Below, in pieces: positions 33,479-42,281 of a stretch of 64,000 bases of DNA. The notes under the pieces were generated by a model that was not told where the DNA came from, did no database searches, and was given only the letters and a program-made list of their open reading frames with translations. This stretch comes from Bryobacterales bacterium (GTDB lineage: Bacteria; Acidobacteriota; Terriglobia; Bryobacterales; UBA6623). The stretch covers positions 1 to 64,000 of the forward strand of contig JAPOOG010000079.1 of the NCBI GenBank assembly GCA_026713545.1, given 5' to 3'. The translations under genes were made by a program, and so were the position numbers. Numbering within the stretch: the stretch's first letter is position 1; every line of letters begins with the position of its first letter.

Positions 33479-35143
33479 ATGATCGACAGGCCCCGCATCG
33501 TATCGGCTCTCGGTATCACCCTGGTTCTCACGGCGGCTACCGCTCTTCGGGCGAACGACGCTGTCGACCGCGAGGTCATCCATCGCATCAAGCAGGAGGT
33601 CTTCTACCACACCGAGGTGATGGACCACCTCTTCCACCTCGTGGAAGTCTACGGACCTCGCATCACCAACTCACCCGGATTCGACGCATCCGCCAAATGG
33701 GCCGCCTCGCGGCTGGAAGAATGGGGCGCTGAAAACGTCAAGCTTGAACGCTGGGGGCCTTTCGGGCAGGGCTGGTCGCGGAGTTATTTCTCCGCCCATC
33801 TGGTCGAGCCGCAGTATGAGATGTTGATCGGCGTCCCCCTCGGCTGGAGTCCCGGCACCGGCGGCGTCGTCTCGGGGACACCCGTCATTGCTCCTTTTGG
33901 AAGGCAATTCACGCCCAAGAATTTCAACCAGGCCGTCGATGAGTTCAGCGAGCAATACAAAGGAAAACTGCGGGAGCGGATCATCCTGATCACCGACCTC
34001 AAGGACGTGAACGTTCAGTCGGATCCGGCCATGAGGCGTCTGTCGCGAGACGATCTATCGAGGCGGGCCAAGGCACCCATTCCCCTGGTCCCCATCGATT
34101 TCACCGACCCTGATCTCGAAATACCCGAGAATGACCGCCGTCGTTCCCGGCTGTTTTCGCAAGCGCCCCGATGGTTCAGGGAGCGCTGGCGCGAGCGCCT
34201 CCGCAAGGTGCAAGGCCGCCTCAACGAGTTCTTGACCAGTGAGGGTGTAAGCCTGGTCATCCACCCCGCCTCCCGCGGCGACGGCGGTACGGTCTTCCCT
34301 CCGCGCAGCGGCGACCGGCGAGTTGATCACCCCATCCCACCGCCGTCTATCGCGCTCACTCCCGAACATTACAATCGCATCTACCGGCTTGTCGAAAACG
34401 AGGTCCCGATGAAGGTCGAAGTTGAAGTCAAGACCGCTTTCCACCGGGAAACACTCGATTCCGTCAACGTCATCGGCGAGATTCCAGGCGGCGCCAAGAA
34501 AGACGAAATCGTCATGATCGGCGCCCACCTCGACTCCACGGCAGCAGCGCTCGGCGCCACCGACAACGCTGCGGGCTGCGCCGTCATGCTGGAAGTCATG
34601 CGCGTTCTGGCGAAGCTAGATCTCAAGCTCGACCGCACAGTACGGATCGCTTTGTGGGGCGGAGAAGAGCAAGGCCTGCTTGGTTCAAAAGCCTATGTCA
34701 AAGAGCACTTCGCCGACCCCCGGACGATGTTGCTCACTTCCGAACATGAGAACTTTGCCGGCTACTTCAACCTGGACAACGGAACGGGCAAGATCCGCGG
34801 TGTCCACTTGCAAGGAAATGACATGGTTCGGCCGATTTTCAGGACTTGGCTCGGACCCTTCAACGACATGGGCGCCGACACCTTGTCGATCCGTAACACC
34901 GGCGGCACCGACCATCTTTCGTTCGACGCCGTCGGACTGCCCGGTTTTCAGTTCATCCAGGACCCCGTCGAATACGAGACCCGGACCCACCACTCCAACA
35001 TGGATGCCTACGATCGCGCACAACCCGGTGACCTTATGCAAGCCGTGGTCGTCATCGCCTCCTTCGCCTACCACGCCGCCAACCGCGAAGAGAAGTTGCC
35101 GCGCAAATCCTTGCCCGAACCCCTTCCCGCCATCTCGGAATAG
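33479..35143 (+). CDS. Secreted M28-family aminopeptidase/carboxypeptidase Q-like
   Basis: 554 residues with a signal peptide (VSALGITLVLTAATALRA, 8-25). M28 zinc-binding motifs are clear in the C-terminal half: VMIGAHLDSTAAALGATDNAAGCAVMLEVMR (His350, Asp352, Asp362), LWGGEEQGLLGSKAY (Glu396-Glu397), NLDNGTGKI, and a C-terminal ETRTHHSNMDAYD with the last His. The protease-associated-like insert (about 110-300) includes a basic Arg-rich helix region (RWFRERWRERLRKVQGRL). Such enzymes remove amino acids from peptides outside the cell. It is cotranscribed with a glycine-rich secreted protein (9-base gap). Confidence 0.93.
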   Translation: MIDRPRIVSALGITLVLTAATALRANDAVDREVIHRIKQEVFYHTEVMDHLFHLVEVYGPRITNSPGFDASAKWAASRLEEWGAENVKLERWGPFGQGWSRSYFSAHLVEPQYEMLIGVPLGWSPGTGGVVSGTPVIAPFGRQFTPKNFNQAVDEFSEQYKGKLRERIILITDLKDVNVQSDPAMRRLSRDDLSRRAKAPIPLVPIDFTDPDLEIPENDRRRSRLFSQAPRWFRERWRERLRKVQGRLNEFLTSEGVSLVIHPASRGDGGTVFPPRSGDRRVDHPIPPPSIALTPEHYNRIYRLVENEVPMKVEVEVKTAFHRETLDSVNVIGEIPGGAKKDEIVMIGAHLDSTAAALGATDNAAGCAVMLEVMRVLAKLDLKLDRTVRIALWGGEEQGLLGSKAYVKEHFADPRTMLLTSEHENFAGYFNLDNGTGKIRGVHLQGNDMVRPIFRTWLGPFNDMGADTLSIRNTGGTDHLSFDAVGLPGFQFIQDPVEYETRTHHSNMDAYDRAQPGDLMQAVVVIASFAYHAANREEKLPRKSLPEPLPAISE

Positions 35144-35342
35144 GTTTCAGCTATCACGAATTGGAGAAGCAGCGGCACGGCACGCCGCATTCACTGCGGG
35201 GCCGGAAAAATCAGGCTGTCCCGGCTCTGGGAATCTGCATCAGCCGAGGTGAACGGGTTCCATCAGCAACCGCTAACATGACGGCTTCCAGCCGTGGGGA
35301 TGCGTTGTGGACGCCTCATGCCCGGTAGGCAGGAGATCACTT

Positions 35343-35784
35343 ATGCAACCCGAAATCAACATCAACTATCTCGCCATAATGGCCTGCGTTGTCGCCGCAG
35401 TGCCGATCGGCTTCCTATGGTTCGGTCCGCTCTTTGGCAAGGCCTGGGCAAAGCGCATGGGCATGGAGGACATGGAACAGCCAGCAGGCGGCGCGATGGC
35501 GAAGTCAATGAGCCTCTTCATTCTCGGTTCGCTGCTGATTGCCTTCGTGCTTGCACACAGCATCGAGGTTTGGCGGCCATCCATCTGGGGTGCCGGCACG
35601 GACGAATCCTCGTGGGTCTACGGCATCAAGGGCGCCGTGTGGACCTGGCTGGGCTTCTTCCTGCCGCTACAAATGGGGCGCGTCGCGTGGGAACAGAAGC
35701 GCCTGGGGCCTTGTCGCCATCAACGCCGGTTTCGACCTCACACGCCTTCTCCTCTTCGGTCTTGTCCTCGCCTACTGGCGGTGA
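35343..35784 (+). pseudogene. DUF1761 membrane protein gene, frameshifted
   Basis: The frame starting at 35343 gives INYLAIMACVVAAVPIGFLWFGPLFGKAW, then a loop and SLFILGSLLIAFVLAHSIEVW, then GIKGAVWTWLGFFLPLQMGRVAWEQ, the DUF1761 pattern of four membrane segments. Around 35691-35700 (GAACAGAAGC) the protein continues in another frame: SAWGLVAINAGFDLTRLLLFGLVLAYWR and a stop at 35782-35784, which supplies the expected last helix. One base too many near 35697 explains it. A longer continuous frame to 36008 has the wrong, basic sequence after the break. It may be a real pseudogene or a sequencing error. Its end overlaps by 13 bp the convergent membrane-protein gene. Confidence 0.8.
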
Positions 35785-36224
35785 TGCTGCTCGTCGGGGC
35801 GCAGCAGAACGACCGTTCCCAAGAGAAGCGCGACGAGCTTCGCGGCGTCGATCCCGATATAGACATCGTGCAGACTCGAAGCCGGCGGTGTGCCACCGTC
35901 GATCACCACTCGTGCACGCTCGCCCAGCGCCGGCAGCAACCAAAGAGTCTCGAGAAGCAATCCCAGGGCAACCAAGCCCAAAGCCAACCGCACTACGAAA
36001 GCCCGTGACGCCCCCGCTGCCAGCAACCCCAAGCTGAGCACGGCACAGCCCAACTCCACCTGATTCAGAACTGCGAAAGTCGACCTTCCCACATCTACCG
36101 CCACCGGCAGAGTCAAACTCGGCACCGAAAACTTAGCAGGCGTCGCCAGGAACGACACCCCAAACAGAATTCCCGCCCATAGCAGCAAGACCACCACGAG
36201 AGCACTGGCCTTCCAATCCTGCAT
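35772..36224 (-). CDS. Small four-helix membrane protein
   Basis: 150 residues from the ATG at 36224 (MQDWKASALVVVLLLWAG). Four hydrophobic segments: about 7-27, 49-71 (with NQVELGCAVLSLGLLAAG), 76-100 (VVRLALGLVALGLLLETLW) and 124-141 (IDAAKLVALLLGTVVLL). The layout is like DUF4149-type membrane proteins, but I do not see a decisive motif. Its end overlaps the frameshifted DUF1761 gene on the other strand. Function unknown. Confidence 0.7.
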   Translation of the reverse strand: MQDWKASALVVVLLLWAGILFGVSFLATPAKFSVPSLTLPVAVDVGRSTFAVLNQVELGCAVLSLGLLAAGASRAFVVRLALGLVALGLLLETLWLLPALGERARVVIDGGTPPASSLHDVYIGIDAAKLVALLLGTVVLLRPDEQHHRQ

Positions 36225-36383
36225 GGGCCCTATTGTAGACACCCGATCTGACTGAGTCGCTGCTTGCGCGCCACCATCACTTGCCCCGGTCGGCGCAAAT
36301 CAAGCGTTTTCATACACCCGGGAAGAGATCTGGCAGTTGAGCGTTTGTGTGATCTTTTCTGAGGAGTTGCGCAAGCGGTGTGC

Positions 36384-37298
36384 TTAGAACTCGGTAAACG
36401 CCTTGAACTCCCGATATCTTGCTTCGATATCGTCGCGTGTCAAGTTCCGCAGCCTCTCCACGCCGAATTTTTCACAGCAAAAGCTGCCCATCACCGAGCC
36501 GTAGATCATGGCTTTGCGGAGATGGGAGTGCGTCGCATCGTCGAGACTCTCGATTCCCTGCTCGGTCAGATACCCCATGAAGCCCCCGGCGAACGAGTCA
36601 CCTGCGCCCGTCGGATCGAACACGGTTTGTAGCAAAAAGCCAGGAGCGATGAAGTAACCCTCCGGACGGAACAGGATTGCTCCGTACTCGCCACGCTTGA
36701 TAACCACCGTCTGCGGCCCCATCTCCTGGATTTTTCTCGCAGCGCTGAGTAGGTTGTATTCTCCTGCCAGCAAGCGCGCCTCGCTGTCGTTGATCAGGAT
36801 GAAGTCCCACTGCTCGATCGCCGCCGCAAGTTCGTCCGGGGTCCCTTCAATCCAGAAATTCATCGTGTCACCGCCGACGAACCGCGGCGAAGCGATCTGG
36901 TCACGCACCTGCCTCTGCAGGTTGGGATGAATGTTGCCCAGAAAGGAATAGGGAGTCTCTTGGTAGGATGCGGGCAGCTTCGGGTTGAAGTCGGCGAACA
37001 CATTGAGCTGCGTCGTCAGCGTTGTCCGCTCGTTCATGTCATGGGAATAGGCGCCGCGCCAGAAGAACGTCTTGCCCGGCATCTTTTCCAGTCCTTCGAG
37101 GTCAACACCATGATCGGCAAGGAGTTGCTCGTCCTCAGCAGCAAAATCCTCGCCGACCACGCCGACAAGCTTCACCTCAGCAAAGTGACTTGCGGCGAGC
37201 GAGATATAAGTGCCGGCACCGCCGAGCATGCGGTCGACTTTGCCGTGAGGAGTTTCAACTCCGTCGTATGCGACAGACCCGACAACAAGAAGAGCCAT
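36384..37298 (-). CDS. PfkB-family sugar/nucleoside kinase
   Basis: 304 residues of the ribokinase/PfkB superfamily. Visible are an N-terminal GSVAYDGVETPHGKVDRMLGGAGTYISLAASHF (substrate pocket and GG motif), and the C-terminal PfkB signature DPTGAGDSFAGGFMGYL with the anion hole and catalytic Asp. It phosphorylates a small sugar-like or nucleoside substrate with ATP. The gene begins 11 bases after the end of the MTA phosphorylase gene on the same strand, so the substrate may be linked to that pathway (5-methylthioribose-1-phosphate, ribose or adenosine). This assignment is inference from context only. Confidence 0.9.
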   Translation of the reverse strand: MALLVVGSVAYDGVETPHGKVDRMLGGAGTYISLAASHFAEVKLVGVVGEDFAAEDEQLLADHGVDLEGLEKMPGKTFFWRGAYSHDMNERTTLTTQLNVFADFNPKLPASYQETPYSFLGNIHPNLQRQVRDQIASPRFVGGDTMNFWIEGTPDELAAAIEQWDFILINDSEARLLAGEYNLLSAARKIQEMGPQTVVIKRGEYGAILFRPEGYFIAPGFLLQTVFDPTGAGDSFAGGFMGYLTEQGIESLDDATHSHLRKAMIYGSVMGSFCCEKFGVERLRNLTRDDIEARYREFKAFTEF

Positions 37299-37308
37299 GT
37301 TGACGGGC

Positions 37309-38163
37309 CTACAGATACTTCCCGATCAATAGCCGGTACTTCTCTTTTGACGCTTCAGAGATCTTGGAGCGATCGGTAATGATGGCGTTCCTGATTGCCG
37401 AGGAAAACGGGCTGTCGCCGTCGGGGATTCGCTTGACGGCTTCCGCCGCCACCATCCTGGCATGCTCGGCGTTTTCGGTGAGATAAGCGATCACTTGCTC
37501 GACCGTCACGTCATCGTGTTCGGGGTGCCAACAGTCATAGTCCGTCACCATGGCGATCGTGACATATGACATTTCGGCCTCGCGCGCGAGCTTGGCTTCC
37601 TGCAAGTTCGTCATGCCGATCACGTCGAATCCCCACGATCGGTAGGCATGTGACTCCGCACGCGTTGAGAACGCGGGACCCTCCATGCAACAGTACGTTC
37701 CGCCGCGATGGACCGTGACGCCCGCCTGCTTGCAGGCTTCCTCAGCAACATCGGACAGGGTCGAGCAAACGGGGTCCGCGAAGCCGACGTGAACCGCAAT
37801 ATCCTCATCAAAGAACGTGGACGCTCGCCCGCGCGTGCGGTCAAAGAATTGATCGGGAATACAGAAGTCAAGAGGTTTGAGATTTTCCCTGAGCGAGCCC
37901 ACGGCGCTGAATGAGAGAATCCACTGCACACCGAGCCTCTTGAGCGCATAAATATTCGCTCGAAAATTGAGATTCGAGGGCATGATGCGGTGCCCCCGGC
38001 CATGGCGGGCCAGGAAGGCGACTGCTCGGCCTTCCAGCTTCCCGAGCAAGAAGGCATCCGAAGGATTTCCCCAAGGAGTTTCGACGGTCTGCTCGACGCG
38101 GTCGGTGAGGCGCGGCATGTTGTAGAGCCCGCTTCCTCCAATGATTCCAATCTTTGGTGTCAT
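37309..38163 (-). CDS. mtnP: S-methyl-5'-thioadenosine phosphorylase
   Basis: 284 residues. Cleaves methylthioadenosine, a by-product of polyamine and other SAM-using pathways, to adenine and 5-methylthioribose-1-phosphate. It starts MTPKIGIIGGSGLYNMP, and carries the family's ARHGRGHRIMPSNLNFRANIYALKRLG phosphate/purine block, SLRENLKPLDFCIPDQFFDRT, TYCCMEGPAFSTRAES and IGMTNLQEAKLAREAE (with the Met/Asn purine contacts), and TDYDCWHPEHDDV at the end. This matches trimeric MTAP rather than purine nucleoside phosphorylase. It is followed 10 bases later by a PfkB kinase gene. No mtnA/K/B is nearby, so downstream salvage must be encoded elsewhere. Confidence 0.95.
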   Translation of the reverse strand: MTPKIGIIGGSGLYNMPRLTDRVEQTVETPWGNPSDAFLLGKLEGRAVAFLARHGRGHRIMPSNLNFRANIYALKRLGVQWILSFSAVGSLRENLKPLDFCIPDQFFDRTRGRASTFFDEDIAVHVGFADPVCSTLSDVAEEACKQAGVTVHRGGTYCCMEGPAFSTRAESHAYRSWGFDVIGMTNLQEAKLAREAEMSYVTIAMVTDYDCWHPEHDDVTVEQVIAYLTENAEHARMVAAEAVKRIPDGDSPFSSAIRNAIITDRSKISEASKEKYRLLIGKYL

Positions 38164-38193
38164 AGGCGGGGAATGGCAGCAGAATAATGCGAA

Positions 38194-40782
38194 TCAATAG
38201 ATATCAAAGTTTTCGCGGTGCAGGCTCCCATCGCTCCGCACCAGGACGTGGCTTTTGAGCAATGTCTCGAGTTCCTGCAAATAACTGTTCTTTCGAGATT
38301 TAAGCGTGCGCGCAACTTCCGGATTCACTCGCAGAGTGACGTCTTTCTGCGGCTCCATGTCGGGAGCCAGTTTGTGGGCTTCTTCGAGGATTTCCAGAAT
38401 CACGGTCGTGACGGACTTCAGCCGGCCTGAACCATTACACGTTGGACAGGAATCGCAGAGAGTGCGTTCCAAAGACTGCTTGACACGCCTCCTCGTAATG
38501 GCCACCAATCCAAAATCATTGAACTGCAATAATTTCGTAGGAGCGCGGTCTGTTTGCAAGGCTTGCTCCAGGGCCTGAAAGACCTTCTGATTGTTTTTCT
38601 GATCACTCATGTCGATGAAGTCGATGACGATGATTCCGCCGAGGTCACGCAAGCGAAGCTGACGGACAAGCCCCTGTGCGGCCTCGATGTTCGTGTTGAC
38701 GATCGTATCTTCCAAACGGTCGGATTTGCCCACGTATTTGCCGGTATTGACGTCAATAGAGACCAGGGCTTCGGTCTGGTTTATGACGATGTAACCGCCC
38801 GATTTGAGCCACACTTTGGGACGCAGCGCTTTCTCCAGAGAGACCTGCACGTTGAATTCTTCGAAGATCGGCCGCGAGCGGGTATAGAGTTTCACTCTTG
38901 AGAGCAGGCTCGGTTGGAAACGCTCGACGAAACGCAGAACGCGTTCGTATTCATCCTCTGCGTCGACCCAGATCGCTTTGAAGTCCGCGTCAAGTTGGTC
39001 GCGAAGGATACGTTCGACGATATCAAGGTCCTGGTGCACCAAGCCGGGATGCTCTCGCTCTTCGGCTTGCTGGCGAATGTCCAGCCAAAGGTTGTAAAGG
39101 AAGAGCATGTCGCCACGGATCTCTTCGTCGGGCATGCCTTCTCCGGCGGTTCGCACGATGAAGCCGCCAGGCATTCCGGTGCGATGCGTGAGCACGACAT
39201 GGCGAAGCCGTTTGCGCTCGTCGAAAGATTCGATCTTGCGGGAGACGCCGACGTGGTTTACCGTCGGCATATAGACCAGGTAGCGGCCCGGCAAAGCGAT
39301 GTGCGACGTGATGCGTGCTCCTTTCTTGCCAAGTGGCTCTTTCGCGATCTGCACCAGAATCTCGTTGCCTTTCTGGAGCATATCCGTGATTTTGTAGTCA
39401 GATGGAGGGGCCCCGGCGTGCGGCGATTCCTTGCGTTCCGCGCGGTGCTCACGCGGCTCCCTCTGCTGTACCGGTTGACGGTTGTCCCGCTGACGGCCGC
39501 TTCGACGGCGTCCCCGGCGTCCACGTCGCTGGAGGTGACGCGAAGATCCCGAGCGGCCGCGCACACGGGCCGAGCCGGGTTGTCCGGGGACCGGCGCGGC
39601 ACTGTCTTCGTTAGAGTTGACCTTGGCCTTCTGTGCTGCCTCCGTAGGCTCTTCGATGGGCTCTCCAGGGATGACAGATGTCTCTGAGGACTCATCTCCA
39701 GGATCTTTGTCGGTGGTGTCAGCGTCATCCTCTCGAGTCTCGGATGAAAACTCCTCGGGTTCAGTGTGTACGGCGTCAGACTGCTGGGACTCCTCCGGGA
39801 ACTCGTCATCCTCGCCATCTCGCTCCTCGACAAGAGCGGCCAGCCGCTCTGCCTCCTCGAGTTCACGTTCCAGATCCGGCCCCTTGTCTTCGTCGTCCGA
39901 GTCCTCGCTTGTCCCCTCTTCCTCGTTATCCGTGTCCTCTTCGTCGTCGTTTTCATCGAAGTCATCGGGCTCGAGTGACTCTGAAAGCTCATCATCCGTA
40001 GCCATGTGATCGAACGGTTGTGTGACTGCCTCTGTGGGTGCGTCGGGACTCTTCGATTCCTCGGGTTCGGCGTCTCCAAGAGCTTCTCCTGAAAGAACGA
40101 TCTCCTGCGGCTCGGATTCTGCTCGTTCTCCGACTAACCCGCTCTGATCCCCGGTGGGAGTGATCTCAGCTTTGTCTGATGGCTCGAGCGCTTTCGCATC
40201 GACGTACTTGGCGAGAGACTCACCCGGTAGCAGCTTGAACGATTGCTCCTCGTCGGATGCACCGGGCGGCTCTTGCACGGCAGGCTCGTGTCCTTGGTCC
40301 TCGTCGGTCTTATCGGAGAGCGTCGCGTATTTCGATGCAGGCAGACTTGTCTTTCCGACTCGCCTACGGCCGCGTCGGCCGCGTCGTCGTCGCCCCTTTC
40401 GATCGCGACCCTCGGTTTCAGATGGTTCCGCGGCCGCTGTAGCCTGACTCTGGTCATTCTCGGGCTCATGCTGCGCATCAATCTTGTCTCGGGAACGGCC
40501 GGACTTACGCTTACTCGAGCCGCTTTCGTCCTCCGATTCGTCAAACTCGGCGGATCCGTCAAAAAAGTCCGAGACGTATAGAAACGCGTCCCGCTCAAGA
40601 CCCACATCGACGAAAGCCGACTGCATCCCCGGAAGGACGCGCGTCACTCGCCCTTTGTGGATACTACCTGCAAGACCTTCCTGCGATTCGCGCTCGACGT
40701 AAATCTCGACGAGCTGATCATTTTCCAGAACGCCGACACGGGTTTCGTGCCGCGTTGCCGAGACAACCAATTCCTTTGACAA
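38194..40782 (-). CDS. rng: Ribonuclease E/G with a giant disordered insertion in the S1 domain
   Basis: 862 residues, TTG start with GGAGG 6 bases upstream. Endoribonuclease for rRNA and mRNA processing. Residues 1-73 are the first strands of the S1 domain (GRVTRVLPGMQSAFVDVGLERDAFLYVSDFFD); residues about 74-460 are a low-complexity acidic tract with arginine-rich blocks (RRRRGRRGRRR, 130-140; RRGRRGRRRSGR, 419-430); the S1 domain then resumes (ITDMLQKGNEILVQIAKEPLGKKGARI). Catalytic metal residues are Asp677 (SIDVNTG) and Asp721 (IVIDFIDM); the zinc-link is CPTC at 779-782. The position next to the mreB-rodA cluster matches the usual neighbourhood of rng. There is no long C-terminal scaffold; the disorder is moved into the S1 domain instead. 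Confidence 0.95.
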   Translation of the reverse strand: MSKELVVSATRHETRVGVLENDQLVEIYVERESQEGLAGSIHKGRVTRVLPGMQSAFVDVGLERDAFLYVSDFFDGSAEFDESEDESGSSKRKSGRSRDKIDAQHEPENDQSQATAAAEPSETEGRDRKGRRRRGRRGRRRVGKTSLPASKYATLSDKTDEDQGHEPAVQEPPGASDEEQSFKLLPGESLAKYVDAKALEPSDKAEITPTGDQSGLVGERAESEPQEIVLSGEALGDAEPEESKSPDAPTEAVTQPFDHMATDDELSESLEPDDFDENDDEEDTDNEEEGTSEDSDDEDKGPDLERELEEAERLAALVEERDGEDDEFPEESQQSDAVHTEPEEFSSETREDDADTTDKDPGDESSETSVIPGEPIEEPTEAAQKAKVNSNEDSAAPVPGQPGSARVRGRSGSSRHLQRRGRRGRRRSGRQRDNRQPVQQREPREHRAERKESPHAGAPPSDYKITDMLQKGNEILVQIAKEPLGKKGARITSHIALPGRYLVYMPTVNHVGVSRKIESFDERKRLRHVVLTHRTGMPGGFIVRTAGEGMPDEEIRGDMLFLYNLWLDIRQQAEEREHPGLVHQDLDIVERILRDQLDADFKAIWVDAEDEYERVLRFVERFQPSLLSRVKLYTRSRPIFEEFNVQVSLEKALRPKVWLKSGGYIVINQTEALVSIDVNTGKYVGKSDRLEDTIVNTNIEAAQGLVRQLRLRDLGGIIVIDFIDMSDQKNNQKVFQALEQALQTDRAPTKLLQFNDFGLVAITRRRVKQSLERTLCDSCPTCNGSGRLKSVTTVILEILEEAHKLAPDMEPQKDVTLRVNPEVARTLKSRKNSYLQELETLLKSHVLVRSDGSLHRENFDIY

Positions 40783-41189
40783 AGGACGCCTCCTCAGGAG
40801 GGAGGGCCCTGATAGGCGGGTGCAATAGGACTGAGGAGTAGACTTGCCTACTCCTCAAATCCGATCCTCTCGAGAGGTCGTGTTGCTCTCTACTGAAACA
40901 GCCCCACGATCCAACCTCGAATCTTCGGCGCAGCAGCGGAGCGATCGTTCGACAAAGTCGGCCGCTCAACGCGCGTAACCGGGAGAACCGCCGTCCGCGT
41001 TAACGGAACACAGTAGCCTGTCCATCCCTTATTCAATCCGCAAAATCTTGCCTAACTCTCATCAAGCCGCCTCGAGCCTTCAGAGCTCAAGGCCGGCTTA
41101 AAAATGTCTCGGCTCCGTCGAGCGATTCCGGCGGCCATCCGGGCGCTGGATCTCGCTGGGAGCCCTATAACATCGGCGGCGCAACTCCT
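40783..41189 (-). promoter_or_regulatory. RNase E/G leader with two hairpins
   Basis: 407 bp between rodA and the RNase E/G gene, no coding seen. Two features stand out on the leader strand. At 40789-40801 CCTCC-TGA-GGAGG folds so that the second arm is the Shine-Dalgarno of the RNase gene (6 bases before the TTG). At 40833-40856 GAGGAGTAG and CTACTCCTC form a perfect 9-bp stem with a 6-base loop. Known rne genes are autoregulated through leader RNA hairpins; the same may hold here. The structures are seen; the control is inferred. Confidence 0.5.
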
Positions 41190-42281
41190 CTAGTTCGTGA
41201 AGCGCCGCCGCCAAACACTGTTCACCAACCCTAGCAGCACAAAGGTTGTGACCGTATTGGACCCACCATAGCTCATCAACGGCAGAGGTAGTCCGGTCAC
41301 CGGCATCCGCCCGATGACCATGCCGATATTTACAATCACATGAAAAAACAAGAGAGCCGCGACACCCATGCACATATACATTCCGGTATTGTCGACGGCT
41401 ACTCGCGCATTACTAACAAGCTTCATCAGCAGAGCAAAATAGAGCGACAGCGCCACGAATACTCCCGCGAATCCGCTCTCCTCCGCATAGGCTGCAAAAA
41501 TGAAATCCGTGTGCGGCGTTGGCAGAAACCGCAACTGCGTCTGCGTGCCGCGAGCGAACCCCTTCCCCCAAATCTCACCTGAACCGACCGCGATGCGCGA
41601 TTGGATCGATTGATAGCCAGTATCCCGTGGGTCGCTTTCGGGATTCATGTAGGTGACCAACCGCTCCTTCTGATAGGGTTCGAGTGAGTGCCACCCGACC
41701 GGCAAAGCCATCGCTACCAGCAGCACAATCACCAGCAAATACTTCCACCGGATACCCGCCGTCCAGATTGCGATCCCGAGGATCGGCACATAACTCAATG
41801 ACGTGCTGAGGTCCGGCTGGGCCGCCACCACCAGCACCATCAGAGCGAACATCGCGACGAGCCATGTCAGGGTCGAGGCAGTAATCCGTTCTCGCGGCAA
41901 ATTGCCGAGGGCATAGGCTACCAACAATACTAGCACCACCTTTACGAATTCCGAGGTCTGCAGACTCATGCCGCCCGGCAGCAAGAGCCAGCGACGCGAC
42001 CCTCCTTCGACATGACCAAACACCGCAACGATCAATAACAGTGCCAGCGAGGCAATGTAGAAGGAAGGCACATGCTTCACCCACCAGTTGTAGTCCGTCG
42101 TCGAAACCATCCACATCAGGACAATGCCGAGTACGACCCATATCAGTTGACGCAGATACGCGTCCTGCCAAGCTGTGTTCAGGGTGGCGCTGTAGATTTC
42201 GACCAGTCCGAGAACGGCGATCAGGACCGAAAGACAGATCAACGTCCAATCGAAATCCCGGATTGCATACCGGTCTGTCAC
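41190..42281 (-). CDS. rodA: Rod-shape peptidoglycan glycosyltransferase RodA
   Basis: 363 residues from a GTG at 42281, which overlaps the mrdA stop by 4 bases (GTGA); an upstream ATG at 42299 is possible. Multi-spanning SEDS protein that polymerises lipid II together with PBP2. Family marks: the WLLLPGGMSLQTSEFVKVVLVL block, AAQPDLSTSLSYVPILG, the lipid II pocket region GWHSLEPYQKERLVTYMNPESDPRDTGYQSIQSRIAVGSGEIWGKG, FLPTPHTDFIFAAYAEESGFAGV, and IGRMPVTGLPLPLMSYGGSNTVTTFVLLGLV at the end. Last gene of the mreB-mreC-mreD-mrdA-rodA run. Confidence 0.97.
   Translation of the reverse strand: MTDRYAIRDFDWTLICLSVLIAVLGLVEIYSATLNTAWQDAYLRQLIWVVLGIVLMWMVSTTDYNWWVKHVPSFYIASLALLLIVAVFGHVEGGSRRWLLLPGGMSLQTSEFVKVVLVLLVAYALGNLPRERITASTLTWLVAMFALMVLVVAAQPDLSTSLSYVPILGIAIWTAGIRWKYLLVIVLLVAMALPVGWHSLEPYQKERLVTYMNPESDPRDTGYQSIQSRIAVGSGEIWGKGFARGTQTQLRFLPTPHTDFIFAAYAEESGFAGVFVALSLYFALLMKLVSNARVAVDNTGMYMCMGVAALLFFHVIVNIGMVIGRMPVTGLPLPLMSYGGSNTVTTFVLLGLVNSVWRRRFTN

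Noticed and set aside
32753-33637. 294-codon minus-strand frame over the glycine-rich gene
   Set aside because: Antisense to the Gly-rich reading; alanine/threonine runs are the complement of the glycine codons.
38914-39687. 257-codon plus-strand frame across the RNase E/G gene
   Set aside because: Shadow of the RNase E/G gene, which carries the catalytic motifs in the other frame.
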